Below are positions 1 to 11,700 of a DNA stretch of 64,000 nucleotides, in pieces; the first letter of the stretch is position 1, and every line of letters begins with the position of its first letter. Under the pieces are notes generated by a model that was not told the origin of the DNA, ran no database searches, and saw only the letters and a list, made by a program, of their open reading frames with translations. The position numbers and the translations under genes were made by a program. Source of the stretch: Ephydatia muelleri. Taxonomy: Eukaryota > Porifera > Demospongiae > Spongillida > Spongillidae. The DNA lies in NCBI GenBank assembly GCA_013339895.1, contig JABACO010000001.1, positions 6,764,040 to 6,828,039 on the forward strand, in the 5' to 3' direction.

Positions 1-940
1 AGTTGACAGAGACATCATCACCCACTTGCAAGTCCCCGAAGTCTCCCGATCCAGTTATAGTGATGCCTTCCTTGTTGCCAAGGAGCTCAGAACGGGACAG
101 AGCTTGCACAGCTGAATTTTGCTGGACAAGACGATCACTGTGTTTAAGAAAAGCGATCACTCAAGATGTTAATTTTAACACTAAAAAACTTACATTTTCC
201 CACATCCCAAAGGTTTCGCGCCATTGGATGGCTTGAGGGACAGCGCTCTCCAAGGAGTGGCGCTCTTCCATTCGACGCATTCGCCGCTTACCTCCTCTCC
301 GAGACGCGGCCTGTACCCATTGCAAACGACATCCGCCGCGAAGGACACAGTTTCCGTCAACGGTGCCTTCGCTCCTGTTGAAATTGCTCACAACCCCGTG
401 GAAGACCCGTCGTCGAAGCGGTGTCACAGCGCTGACCGTGGCTGCGCCGTCTTGCTCCAAGACAAATATCTGCACCCAGTCTCCTATGTTCGGGCGATAG
501 TTGCTGCTGACTGCAGTAAGTGGAAAACGAACGTCGTCATTCCCATCGCTCACAATCCCCTGGCTGCGGCCGAGATTCGAAATAAAGCCCACCACCACGT
601 GAGTACCAGACGAGGCGTCGGGTTTCCAATGAACGACCAACTGCACCCGAGTGGCCCTCCAGCCCGCCTGTTGATGCTCTCTCGCCGCTTGGACGTGGAC
701 GGTGGAACCAACCTCTATCCGCTCGTTGCCTAGTACGCTGGACTGGTCGAAAAAAACGTGTTGGTCTATCATTCCCCCGCCTTCGTCCAAACTCGTCACC
801 ACGCCTGTGAAAAACCGGCTCAAGGACGACGTGGTTTTCACCAGATACGACTTTCGGTTTCGTAGTGGTGACAGGCGCCTCGGGATTTGACTTTTTCCGT
901 CCAAGGGCGAGTTGGACTTTCTCGTAGAACCCATATGCAC
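1..940 (-). CDS. MOV10L1: MOV10L1-like RNA helicase, N-terminal exons (partial)
   Basis: The first exon runs from the ATG at 940 to 194. It ends in a GTAAGT donor (193-188) after a complete codon. The next exon probably starts at 121 after a CAG acceptor and runs off the window, giving a 72-nt intron in phase 0. The protein carries repeated small beta-rich modules of the MOV10L1 N-terminus: one with GVVTSLDEGGGMID at about residues 46-59, and a second with GFISNLGRSQGIV near 118-130. The second exon has the NKEGITITGSGDFG stretch, which matches the conserved strand before the helicase core in MOV10 and MOV10L1. The family acts in primary piRNA precursor handling in animal germ and stem cells. 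The helicase motifs lie outside the window. MOV10 itself usually lacks these N-terminal modules, so MOV10L1 is preferred. Assignment is by recognition, not by search. Confidence 0.75.
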
Positions 941-1510
941 ACTCTATCATGTTTGCTCTTGGTCTCAGCCCCAGACCCCTGCAACTTCATTTTATTTCCC
1001 AATCAGCGGTCATGCGCGCGCAACAAATAAACGCAACACTAAATTCGTATCCAGGGAGCTAGCTGAGCTCCTCCTCGGCTCCTCCCAATGTAATGGACAG
1101 TGTAAAGCCCTTAAACTCTGCTGCTTATAGGACACATTTTGGAATTCCTATTGCTGCGCATCTATGATCATACCTCCTGAAACTGTGGTATTACAATAAT
1201 GACTTGCCGCACGATGAATTGATACGAAGGAAGGTCAAATTCAAGTAAGCCCGATTTTGTGACTTACCTACGATCAATTTGAAAGCGCTATGCGCGCTCT
1301 ATATCAACGCCTACATCGATCGTCCGAGTCGAAATTTTAACGTTGGACGGTTAGCCACAATTGAATAAGTGCTGTTTCGATAGGGTAAAGTTTTTAGACA
1401 TCCGTATCGACAAGAGTGGGGATATCGAATTTAGCTATTAGAGGTGTCTGTATTAGAAACACCCAACAACATGTATAGGTACTTCACTAGTTTCCTAAAG
1501 AATTAGGATC
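941..1510. other. Intergenic, upstream of the MOV10L1-like gene
   Basis: No convincing coding exon is seen. This is the likely 5' flank of the MOV10L1-like gene. I could not place a TATA box or initiator with confidence. Confidence 0.5.
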
Positions 1511-1621
1511 GAATTTGGTTTTGAAAAGAACCAGCCATTTATCGAACAAACTGATTACTTGAATTGAATTATTGCAATCAGTTTGTTCGATAAATGGCTG
1601 GTTCTTTTCAAAACCAAATTC
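1511..1621. repeat. Perfect 46-bp inverted repeat hairpin
   Basis: The left arm 1511-1556 is the exact reverse complement of the right arm 1576-1621, with a 19-nt loop. There is no coding potential. It looks like a minimal MITE or a fold-back of a transposon end. Confidence 0.85.
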
Positions 1622-2661
1622 AATGCCCTTCACCAAGTAGTACAACACGACGAGCAGCGTCAGGAGCTTGGGAAGGTTTGAATCGGAAGCGTACCGATAC
1701 GAGATCCTTGAACTAAATCGCAGAACTGCATTAAAATGCTGAAAATGCAGCCAAAGAGCTCAAGTCATCATCCGACTGCATGCCGCACCTTTCTGATATA
1801 CATCGGCGCTATAGGACGCTTGCTTTGCGGTTGTATTACATGGAGCTGGTAGACGGAATAACAAAACCCAAACTTGGTCAGCAAGATGTTTGTAGTTAGC
1901 CCAAACACAGCTACGCTGATGGTCTACTGCGTCGGAGACCACAGGAGAGGAAGCCTCTTTTCTATCTAACAGTTCAAATCCCGTCTTGCCTCAGAAATCA
2001 AGGACACTTGATGGCAACATTTTTCAAGCTTCAAGACTCATATTAGCTAGACAGTTATATATTGACCTCCATGGCCAGATGCATACCCTATAATACATGC
2101 ACTTCAGTATTAGTGCCATCAACAGACTGATGCCATCGTACCGCCTCTCTAATTGAGGTACAGCATTATTGAAAAACTGCAACTTAACATCCTTTTGGAT
2201 AGAAGAATGCATGTGATATGTTGTTTAGGATGCAAACACAATATGTGATATATAGAGCTAGATATCTTGGTTAGTAATACAGCTTTTGTCCTACTCCTTT
2301 AAATCTTTTATTTTTGAGATTGAAACATTTAGCTGACACATCACTAATGACTATGACATTCGCCAATTTAATTATGGAAGACTACTTACATTGGTGACAA
2401 TAGTATTAAAAACAGCTGACCTGTGGTTTTCTCAATGCATCGCAGAATGTAGACAATATGTACGAAAATGTTTAATTCTTGTGATGTTGTTTATTTGAAT
2501 AGCAAGTAATATCAACTGTCAGAGTGGATGGATTTACTTCAATTTCAATATTTTGCAGGGGGAGATAGGGGTGGGGGGGGGGGGGGGGGGGGGAACATTG
2601 ATCTTGTAATATTGTACACTTGAAGATTACATTCAGAACATTGATATATAGGGAGAACCAA
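1622..2661. other. Intergenic, no gene seen
   Basis: AT-rich DNA without supported exons. A run of about 21 G lies at 2573-2593, next to the palindromic element that follows. Confidence 0.5.
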
Positions 2662-2919
2662 ATATGGGACAGTTTCCGCGAAAATTGCCCCACGGTTAAA
2701 ATGTTATAATAATGCATCGCGTTTGAATCGCTATAACGTCCTAACGGATAACGCTATCGACTTCCTATTTTCAACACTTCATAGTGAAATGGCGTAGTAT
2801 GAAGTGTTGAAAATAGGAAGTCGATAGCGGTATCCGTTGGGAAGTTATAGCGATTCAAACGCGATGCATTTTTATAACATTTTAACCGTGGGGCAATTTT
2901 CGCGAAAACTGTCCCATAT
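2662..2919. mobile_element. Palindromic MITE (fold-back), short copy
   Basis: Arms 2662-2783 and 2798-2919 (122 bp each) are reverse complements with a few mismatches around a 14-nt loop. The ends read ATATGGGACAG and its complement. It has no coding capacity. The same arm sequence recurs at 2999-3102 and 8052-8156, so it is a dispersed family rather than a chance palindrome. Confidence 0.85.
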
Positions 2920-3177
2920 ATTAATATTTTGCTGGCTTAATGAGTTGTTCTTGGTTAGCATCAAAAAGGACTGTAACAATCTACATGTATTGAAAATTGC
3001 CCCACGGATATACTGTAAAATGTTATAAAAATGCATCGCGGGTGAATCGCTATAACTTCCCAACGGTTAACGCTATCGACTTCCTATTTTCAACACTTCA
3101 TATTGAATATTCCATTCTCCCAATCCACAATAAATTTTGATAACTTCTTTGTTCCGCCCATTTCTCCCTTAAACTAA

Positions 3178-3226
3178 GCTAGCCCATAGATTATTTAGAC
3201 AAATGTCTAAATAATCTATGGCTAGC
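3178..3226. repeat. Short near-perfect hairpin
   Basis: Arms 3178-3200 and 3205-3226 are complementary, with one extra base in the left arm and a 4-nt AAAT loop. It lies at the outer left edge of the large palindrome. The right edge (7714-7788) has only one half of it. Confidence 0.85.
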
Positions 3227-3417
3227 CGTTCCCATCATAAAATCATCGTCTTATATCTGCCACGCCCACTCGCTACGATTGCAATGATTTCGGTCTCACA
3301 CAACTTTCAGCTCACACATAGTACATGAACTCATGCTGGCTCCCACTTGTGCACACACTTGCATTGTTGCGTACATGGCCCTGTACACTATCGTATGGCA
3401 TATTTTCTTATACACAA

Positions 3418-3423
3418 CCACAC

Positions 3424-3491
<68 letters not shown>

Positions 3492-4683
3492 ATGTACAGC
3501 GTACTTGCACACACCAGTAACACATGTGGCAAACAATACACCTGTCTGATGATGGTACAAACACTCTCCCTCACAAGCATTGTCACATGCACATGTATTC
3601 TATTCAACTGTACTTGTGCATGCCTGTACAGACCAGTGATTCTATGTAAATTTGTGTACCAAGCTTTCTGTACATGTATCGTGTCTCCAATGATTAAATA
3701 CATTGTGTCCCCATCTGGTACTCTAAATGTACACAAACATTGCACACTTGCACACACACACCACTGTATAAATGTGGCAATACACATGCAAAAACGCTCA
3801 CACACAACATATAGATACACAGACACACACATGACATACACCCACAAACACACACACATACGAACACGGACACACAGGAACACATGGACACACACACAAC
3901 ACACAGACACACACACATAGACACACACACAACATACACACAGACACACAGACACATACACAGACGCACACACACAGACACACACAGACACACACAGGCA
4001 CACACACAGACACACGTGTACACAGACACACACACAGACACATACACACAGACACATGCAGGCATGCACAGACACACAGACACACACACAGACACACACA
4101 CACAGGCACGCATAGACCCACACAACACACTCTCACACGACAGACACAAACAGACACAGACGCACACAGACATGCACAGAGACACACACAGACATGCACA
4201 TGAAATACACAGACACACACACGACATACACACAGACTTACACACACGAAATTCACAGACACACACATGCACAGACACACGACAGACAGGGCACACATGG
4301 ACACACAAGCATAGATATACACATGCACAGACACACACATGCAGACGCACACACATGCAGACACACACACGCACACACAAGATACACACATGCCATACAC
4401 AGACAACAGACACAGACACACAAGCACACAAAGACACACGCACGAAATACACAAACACACCTACAGACACACACATGAAATACAAGACACGCACACAGAT
4501 ACGCACATAGACACGCAGACATACATGCACAGACTCATACAAAAAAATACATATAGACACACACACGAAATACACATAGACACACACATGCAGACACACA
4601 CAGAGACACACATGCACACACATGGACACACAGATACACACACGACATACACACAGACACACACATATACAGACACACATGTA
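3418..4683. repeat. CA-rich microsatellite/minisatellite
   Basis: An almost pure (CA)n run spans about 3430-3490, followed from about 3780 by a degenerate array of ACACAGACACA-type units to 4683. It is the left arm of the large palindrome. Confidence 0.95.
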
Positions 4684-6229
4684 GCTACATGTACCTATGA
4701 GTATGTACCGTCTCTAAAGTGCGAGCTCTGTCATATACTCCCAAAGAATTGGTCCTCAGCCCCCATAGGATTGGTATCCCGTACCACTGTATGCATGTGG
4801 CAAAGTATATCACTGTATTCACCACAGCACTGGGCCCATGGTACAATATTAAAAAGTGTGTGTGTGTGTGTGTGGGGGGGTGGTGGCTGATTTCTTTTGA
4901 GCAAAATGAATAATTAAATATACAAATCTACATGTAGAGATGCACGAATTTATTTTTAATCATGATGCGTATGATGTTGTCATCGAAAAAGTTGTTGTCG
5001 GCTATCATTCCTTGATGAGATTTACACAGTTGGCCAAAAATTGTGATGTGTGTGTGGAGGGTCCCTGCAGCAACGTGCATAAGACTTTAAGTTCTTACAC
5101 ACTCACATCCATCTTTTTGTAGTTAAGTACAATTGTGTAATAAAGCTTTCCTGTTTGGCAAAATCCTTGATCCTTGAACAACTTCTTATCATTCTTTATG
5201 CCTCCACTACTCAGCTAGGTGGCTTGTGTACCAGTTGCAGAGACTTGAGTCTCTCTTTGCCCATACAATATTTAGCTCACACAGAGTACATGAACATGCC
5301 CTCATGTTGGTTCACACACTCTGATGCATGTGTATATGTTGTGAAAATGATTCTGTACATCCTGAGCACACACACACACACACCAATCTCTGTGTGTTTC
5401 CTCTGTATTGTTGCAAGCAGATGTATACTCTTCTCTCATCTAGCACTCTGTACAAGTGCTCGTCTGACCTGTAAAAAAGCCTTTTCGGAGTACAGTATAA
5501 TGAATATCGTTACTAGCTTGCTATCGATATGTCTGTTTAAACTTACCTGACCTACCATGATAAGGGAGGTACCATCGCAGGTCTCACAGGCCTACTGTTT
5601 TCATCAGCACAATGTTGTGTGTCCCATGTCGTACTAATTGAATGCAGCGAATTAAACGAGTGTACATGAACTCTGATTGCTGTTCCTCACCATAAGTACA
5701 AAGTATGTAGTGCCTTGCTATAACCTTCTACGAGTAGTCATTTAATTAACACATAAAAATTAGTACAGTGCGACACGCAACACTGTGCTGCCTGTTCTTG
5801 ATGAAGAGGGATGTACCACGCAGTTTTTTTTGAAGGGCGATGGTTCTGCCTGGCTATCATTGCTGATTGCGGTAGGTCAGGGCCCATGGTAAGTTTACAC
5901 AGACACAATGGATAGCAATATTCATCATTCCACAAGCACCAGAAGCCTCTTGAGCTTGTTTGCTAACCACGGCATGTATGACTTGTCCCTTGTGTCAGGG
6001 GACAGTCCTATAAGGACACAATGTATGCATAAAGGACCACTCCTATGACACTACAGTGTACACGTTGCTACATGTGTAGACATGTCTCATGGTCTCATGA
6101 GCTGTTCAATAGATAGATCAAAAATGCATGTGAAGAGAAGGCATTCAGTGAGAGAAAATGTGTGTACTATCATTATCAGGGAGCACTTCTGTTTGTTTCC
6201 ACATGAACAACAGTGTGTGCTTTGTGTAA

Positions 6230-7558
6230 CACGTGTCTGTGCACATGTGCGAGTCTGTGTGTGCGTCTGTATATCTGTGTGTGTATCTGTATGTGTGTCT
6301 AGACGTGTGTATTGTGTGTGTATCTGTGAGTGTGTGTCTGTTGTGTCTGTGTGTGTCTGTGTGTGTCTGTGTGTCTATATGTATTTTGTGTGTGCGAATC
6401 TGTGTGCAAGTCTGTGTGCCTGTGTGTTTCTGTTTGTGTGTCTGTGTATTTCGTGAGTGTATATATTTCGTGTGTGTGTCTGTGTGTGCTTGTGTGTCCG
6501 TGTGTGTGTGTGTGTCTGTCCTTTGTGTATGTTCCTGTGTGTGTCGGTGCATGTGTATGTCTGAGTGTTTTGTGTGACTGTCTCGTGTGTGTGTGTCTGT
6601 ACATGTATATTTCGTGTGTGCCTGTGTATGCATGTGTGTCTGTGTGTGCTACAGTAGTATTTCCATGTGTGTGTGTGCATGTGTGTGTGTGTGTTTGTCA
6701 TATGTGTGTGTCGTGTGTTTTGTGTGTCCATGTGTGTGTCTGTGTATCTGTGTGTTTGTATGCGTCTGTGTGTATCTCATGTGTGTGTCTGTGAGTGCGT
6801 TTGTGTGCGTTAATGTGTGTGTGTGTTTTTGTATGCATCTGTGTGTATGCCATGTGTTTGTCTGTGTGTGCGTTTGTGTGCGTTAGTGTGTGTGTGTGTT
6901 TTTGTATGCGTCTGTGTGTATGCCATGTGTGTGTGTGTGTGCGTGCGTTTGTGTGTGTGTGCGTTAGTGTGTCTGTGTGTGTGTGTTTGTATGCATCTGT
7001 GTGTATGCATGTGTGTCTGTGTGTGCCTGTGTGTGCATGTGTGTGCTAGTGTGTATTTCATGCATGTGTGTCTGCATGTGTGTCTGTGTGCTAGTGTGTA
7101 TTTCCATGTGTGTGTGTACGTGTGTGTGTGTGCGTGTGTGTGCGTGTGTGTGTTTGTCATGTGTGTCGTGTGTTTTGTGTGTCCATGTGTGTGTCCGTGT
7201 ATCTGTGTGTGTGTGCGTTTGTGTGTATGTCGTCATGTGTGTGTCTGTGTGCGTTTGTGTCTGTGTGTGTTTTTGTATGTGTCTGAGTGTATGTCATGTG
7301 TGTCTGTGTGTGCATTTGTGTGTGTGTGCGTTTGTGTGTCTGGGTGTGTGTGTTTGTATGCGTCGATCTGTGTGTATGCATGTGTGTCTGTGTGTGCCTG
7401 TGTGCATGTGTGTGCTAGTGTGTATTTCATGCATGTGTGTGTACATGGGTGTCTGTGTGTGCTAGTGTGTATTTCATGCATGTGTGTGTGCATGTGTGTC
7501 CGTGTGTGCCTTGTGTGTGCATGTGTGTGCTAGTGTCTGTGTGTGCTAGTGTGTATTT
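6230..7558. repeat. TG-rich microsatellite/minisatellite
   Basis: A degenerate TGTGTGTCTGTG-type array, the inverted counterpart of 3418-4683. Within it, longer units that include TGCTAGTGTGTATTTC recur at about 7045-7100, 7405-7480 and 7525-7560, so it also has a higher-order repeat. Confidence 0.95.
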
Positions 7559-8156
7559 CCGTTTTGAATACTGCCGGCGACGTGGGAGGCGCAAGGTTAT
7601 ACTGCAACCATTCACTTGGGTCCGTTAATTTAGTACGATCGAGCAGCGTTCTTCTTCTTTTAACTTTCCCGCATAAACTCACTGCCTGAGTGAGACAAAA
7701 ACAGTTGCGAACGGCTAGCTTAGTTTAAGGGCGGAACAAAGAAGTTATCAAAATGTATTGTGGATTGGGAGAATGGAACACGGGTTGCATGCAAAAATGG
7801 TGCAATCGAGCGGGAAATGTGCATTAACTTTGCACAGCTGTATCTCCGTGACGGATAAAGTAAAAATTTACGAACTGAACACATTAATAGCAACAGGACC
7901 CCTGTACGTAAATACTGAATTTGAAGCGATTTAAACTCTCCTAGCTGAAGATGTGGCGGTTTTGAACCCCATGGGGTATCGAACTTCGTAGCATCAGCAA
8001 GGAACTAGTGCAAGGCCCCAAAATAAGTTTTCCTGTAGTGAAATGGTGTAGTATGAAGTGGTTGAAAATAGGAAGTCGATAGCGTTAACCGTTGGGAAGT
8101 TATAGCGATTCACCCGCGATGCATTTTTATAACATTTTATAATATATCCGTGGGGC

Positions 8157-8787
8157 AAAACTGTCCCAAATGTAATAAGCTGACATGGCTTTGATTGAAA
8201 AGAATACCATTTCTTTTTCGAGATCAAGTTTGATAGGTGCTGAAGGCACACGATAAGCACAACAGGAGGGGTGCTAAGTATCACTTGTGAGCAGCAACTC
8301 TGTGATATTTGCAAGAAAGTCTATAAGCGTATCATTTACCTTGACTCTATCTATACATCAACACTCCGAGAAGTCTGACAGTATAAGAGTACTGAAAGTC
8401 AGCACTCAGTCAGTAATGCATGGGTGCACAAAGAGAGAATAGTATAACTGATGCAATAGAATGTGTATTATGTTTTAAGTGACTGGGGTTATTATAGCAT
8501 TCTAGAACTGAAGTGAAATTAGTATTTAATCATGTTAGCTCAAAGCTGTGCGATAATATTATTTCATTGTAAAGTAGTTGCATACTACTCCCTGAAAAAT
8601 AAATGCATGACCAAACACAACACAATACAACGAATGAACGATTTGGTATGGCCATAGACTATTTTGTTATCCGCAGGTGTCTCTGCACAATGTATCCATG
8701 TGACTCGTGTTTGCCAAAATATGTCCCAAGTACTGTTCACAATCAACTGTCATTCGATGTAGCTACATCCACAATGCCTGAATGAAG
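8157..8787. other. Intergenic, 3' side of the GTPase gene
   Basis: No exon is recognised. This is the presumed 3' untranslated and downstream region of the minus-strand GTPase gene. A clear polyadenylation signal was not identified. Confidence 0.5.
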
Positions 8788-11700
8788 CTAAATAACAATG
8801 CACAGAAATTGCATTACCTGCAAGATAGAGTGGGCAGCACTTTTCATAAAATCATCCCATTTGTGGTAGTACTTTGCTGTTTCTTTTGCATAAATCTGCC
8901 CATATCTCAGAATCATCCACTAAATGAATGCATGAAGTGAGTGAGTATATGCATTTGCTAGACCTAGCAGTAATTCGTACCTTAACAATCTTATCTTTAT
9001 TGGTGGCAAAATAATCCTCACATTGCTTATGCAATGTTGCCTGTACTTTTTGAAGTAAATCTTCTAACTGTTCCTCACTACAAACATGCTGTTGATAATT
9101 CTTACAGTGGGTAATGTGATACAATCTTGCCTCAAATAGAAGTCATCCAACGGGATACCACTGACATATTGCCTTATGCGCCTGTTGGTGAAGCACAGGG
9201 ATGCAAGCAAGGGTGTATAGAAAGGACTAGCTTCCATTACATGCTTTCTGTAATATAACACACCTCAACAGAAGCCGGACTTGATTAATAATGGAAAGTC
9301 TCAACGGTCTGATACAAATTTTTAAAAAGTTTATTAGTGTTTAATAGCATTTGTGTAATAACCCACATAATTTGTATTTCCGCTTTCATGTCAAGCAGAG
9401 TGGGAGATGGAAACAAATCTTTTCTCCTAATTGGACGTTCAAATGCATCAATCGAAGAATTGAATCCCTTTACAGAAGCCTCTGGGGATGCTATACGACT
9501 AATAAACCTACACACTCCACTGGGATGGCTTGCACCTACCTGATGAAAAGATTTCATTTATTTGGGAACAGAGTGCACCTGTATCATGATTCAATTTTGA
9601 TGACTTTGCTCCAAGTTCAGTACAGTATGATGTTAGAACTTGATTCATAACATCAAATGATGTTTCATTAAGCTTTGCATCAATTTTGGTCGCAACATCT
9701 ATCATCAATGTCTCAATTTCTGAAATATGCACATATAGTAACTCATATTTATTATTTCTGCGGACACTATCTCACCTTGTTTGACTTGTTTAAAGTTTAG
9801 AAAAGTATGACATTTACGATCAAATTGATGCAGCAATCCATCTAAAATTTCTTTCATGTTCTGTGCAGGTTCCTAATTGTATAAAAGCAGGTAGTGAAAT
9901 TATAGGTGATGCAGTGAATATTACATCAGCTACAAAGGTGGACAGGGAAAGGGAAAAGAGAATGGTCAGTTCTTGCATGTGGTTCAGATACAATTCATTG
10001 TGCATTTGTAATTGATTCACTACAATGCATGTCTTCTTTAGTATTTTACATAATAACTAACTTTGATGTCATCTTCATATTTCATTTCAAGATCCTTGGT
10101 AAGTTTAGTAGTTTCACTCAGGTGTTCAAAAGCACTGATAAGACTCTCATGCTGTGATTTCAGAGACGCTACATAATTCTTCATTTCTGAGCAAATGGAA
10201 GGAGAACATGTCAATGATACATGCATACAGGTATAGTCCAATCAATGGGATATTATTATTTGCTTATAACTTTACAGCATGGATAGTGTACAGCGGTGTG
10301 TATATATTAGAGATGCACTGTTGGAATGGTAGAAACTGTTTATAATGGTGCCATTCTGAGGGCCATCCGTGTAGTCATGTACTAAATGCATAACCCTTCC
10401 CAATTTGGCCTTTGTGATTTATACTTTACCTAAGAGTGTAATATTGCATTGCTATAAAATAGTGAGCCCTAAATGTATGCAAGATTGGTTCCATGGGCAT
10501 GTTTAAAACAAAAATCAAGCTATGTCTCCATCGTTAGTTGATTGGCTTAATGTATCAAACATGTACATACAGCATTCAAAGTTATGAGACATTTTTGCCT
10601 CCTCATACAAACAGGGCATTATGGAAATGTGTGAGTGGCCATAACATTTATAGAAAACGTTTGCTGTTACATTTACTACCATGCTTACACCAGATAAACT
10701 GATCTTAGATCTGAGTAAGTGGAATATGAAAAATAGAAATACAAATCCTCATCCAAAACAAACCAAGCAGCTGCAATAAAGCTTAAAGGACAATATTCTT
10801 TAGTAATTTATTCAGTAGAAAATATAATCTTCTGCCAAATCATGTAACATTAAAAAAATGTTACATAGCTCCTCCCGCATTCTAAATGGTTTTAAACACT
10901 CTATTTTGTAAACACAAATCCTACACTAAACAACTTTGCATTATGATTAGGGATGCATAAAAGATTTTAATGCACAATGTACCAGTGTGTATCAATCTGC
11001 AAAAGTATTCACATGTTGACAATCGTAACATAAATGAACTCAATACTTAGCGCAGATTGCACATCAAACACTTACGACTTAGAACAGTTGTTTCATTCTC
11101 CACAAAATTGTTATAAGCATCTCTGGCATATTTCAGTAAATCCATGACTTTATGCTTGATATGGCAATTTCTTTGGTGTACACAGGTGCGGACTACTTCT
11201 TCCAATCTACATATACAGTAGTAACAATATTTTTCTTAACTAAATAAAACCATAATTTGCTTACTTTGTTTGCAGCTCATCAAAATTGCTGCCTTGAAGC
11301 AAAATCTGTAATGTGTACAGGTCTTGGTTACTGATGGTGCCCTGTGATGTTGTACTAGGAGGTACATGTATGCTCTTTTTGCTCCAGATCTTTTTGCTGT
11401 ATTGCTTGGTATGAAAATCTATCTCATCTTTCTGCTCAGGTAAATAACCCATAGACCAATTCTTCCACTTGCTTGACACAGGCACTACACATTCCTCAGG
11501 CAGAGCAAGATTTTTGCTGAGTAATGATTTGACCCTCTTTATTTCATCTGCTGTAGTCACAGATGTAGTTGTAGTGTAAAATAGGTCAAATTTGTTCACA
11601 ACTGCAATGAACTGACCCTGGCAAATCTGACCTAGAGATAAACAGTACAGTTCTGAAGTCAAACCCAGTGTTGTATACAATAAACGTAGGTTTATGGTGC

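Larger units (their letters stand above)
3107..7788. repeat. Imperfect 4.7-kb palindrome with inverted CA/TG arms
   Basis: The left outer stretch 3107-3180 is the near reverse complement of 7714-7788. Further inward, 3484-3600 pairs with about 6127-6250, and about 5490-5650 pairs with 5760-5935. The CA-rich block on the left (3418-4683) faces a TG-rich block on the right (6230-7558). The whole region is thus an old fold-back or inverted duplication whose arms have diverged. Long open frames rich in Cys/Val or His/Thr here are only readings of the microsatellite and are not genes. Confidence 0.75.
2999..8156. mobile_element. Second copy of the palindromic MITE, split by a 4.9-kb insertion
   Basis: The left arm is 2999-3102 and the right arm is 8052-8156, in inverted orientation. 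Both are homologous to the arms of the compact copy at 2662-2919. The 14-nt loop of the compact copy is found, with one difference, directly before the right arm at 8038-8051. The material at 3103-8037 therefore sits in or beside the loop of this copy. I could not define a target duplication for the inserted DNA. Confidence 0.75.

Noticed and set aside
3296-4680. Long Cys/Val/Met-rich and His/Thr-rich open frames on both strands
   Set aside because: They are translations of the CA/TG repeat and appear in several frames at once. No domain or splice evidence.
6082-7533. Similar long frames in the TG-rich arm
   Set aside because: Same cause: repeat-driven open reading, not genes.
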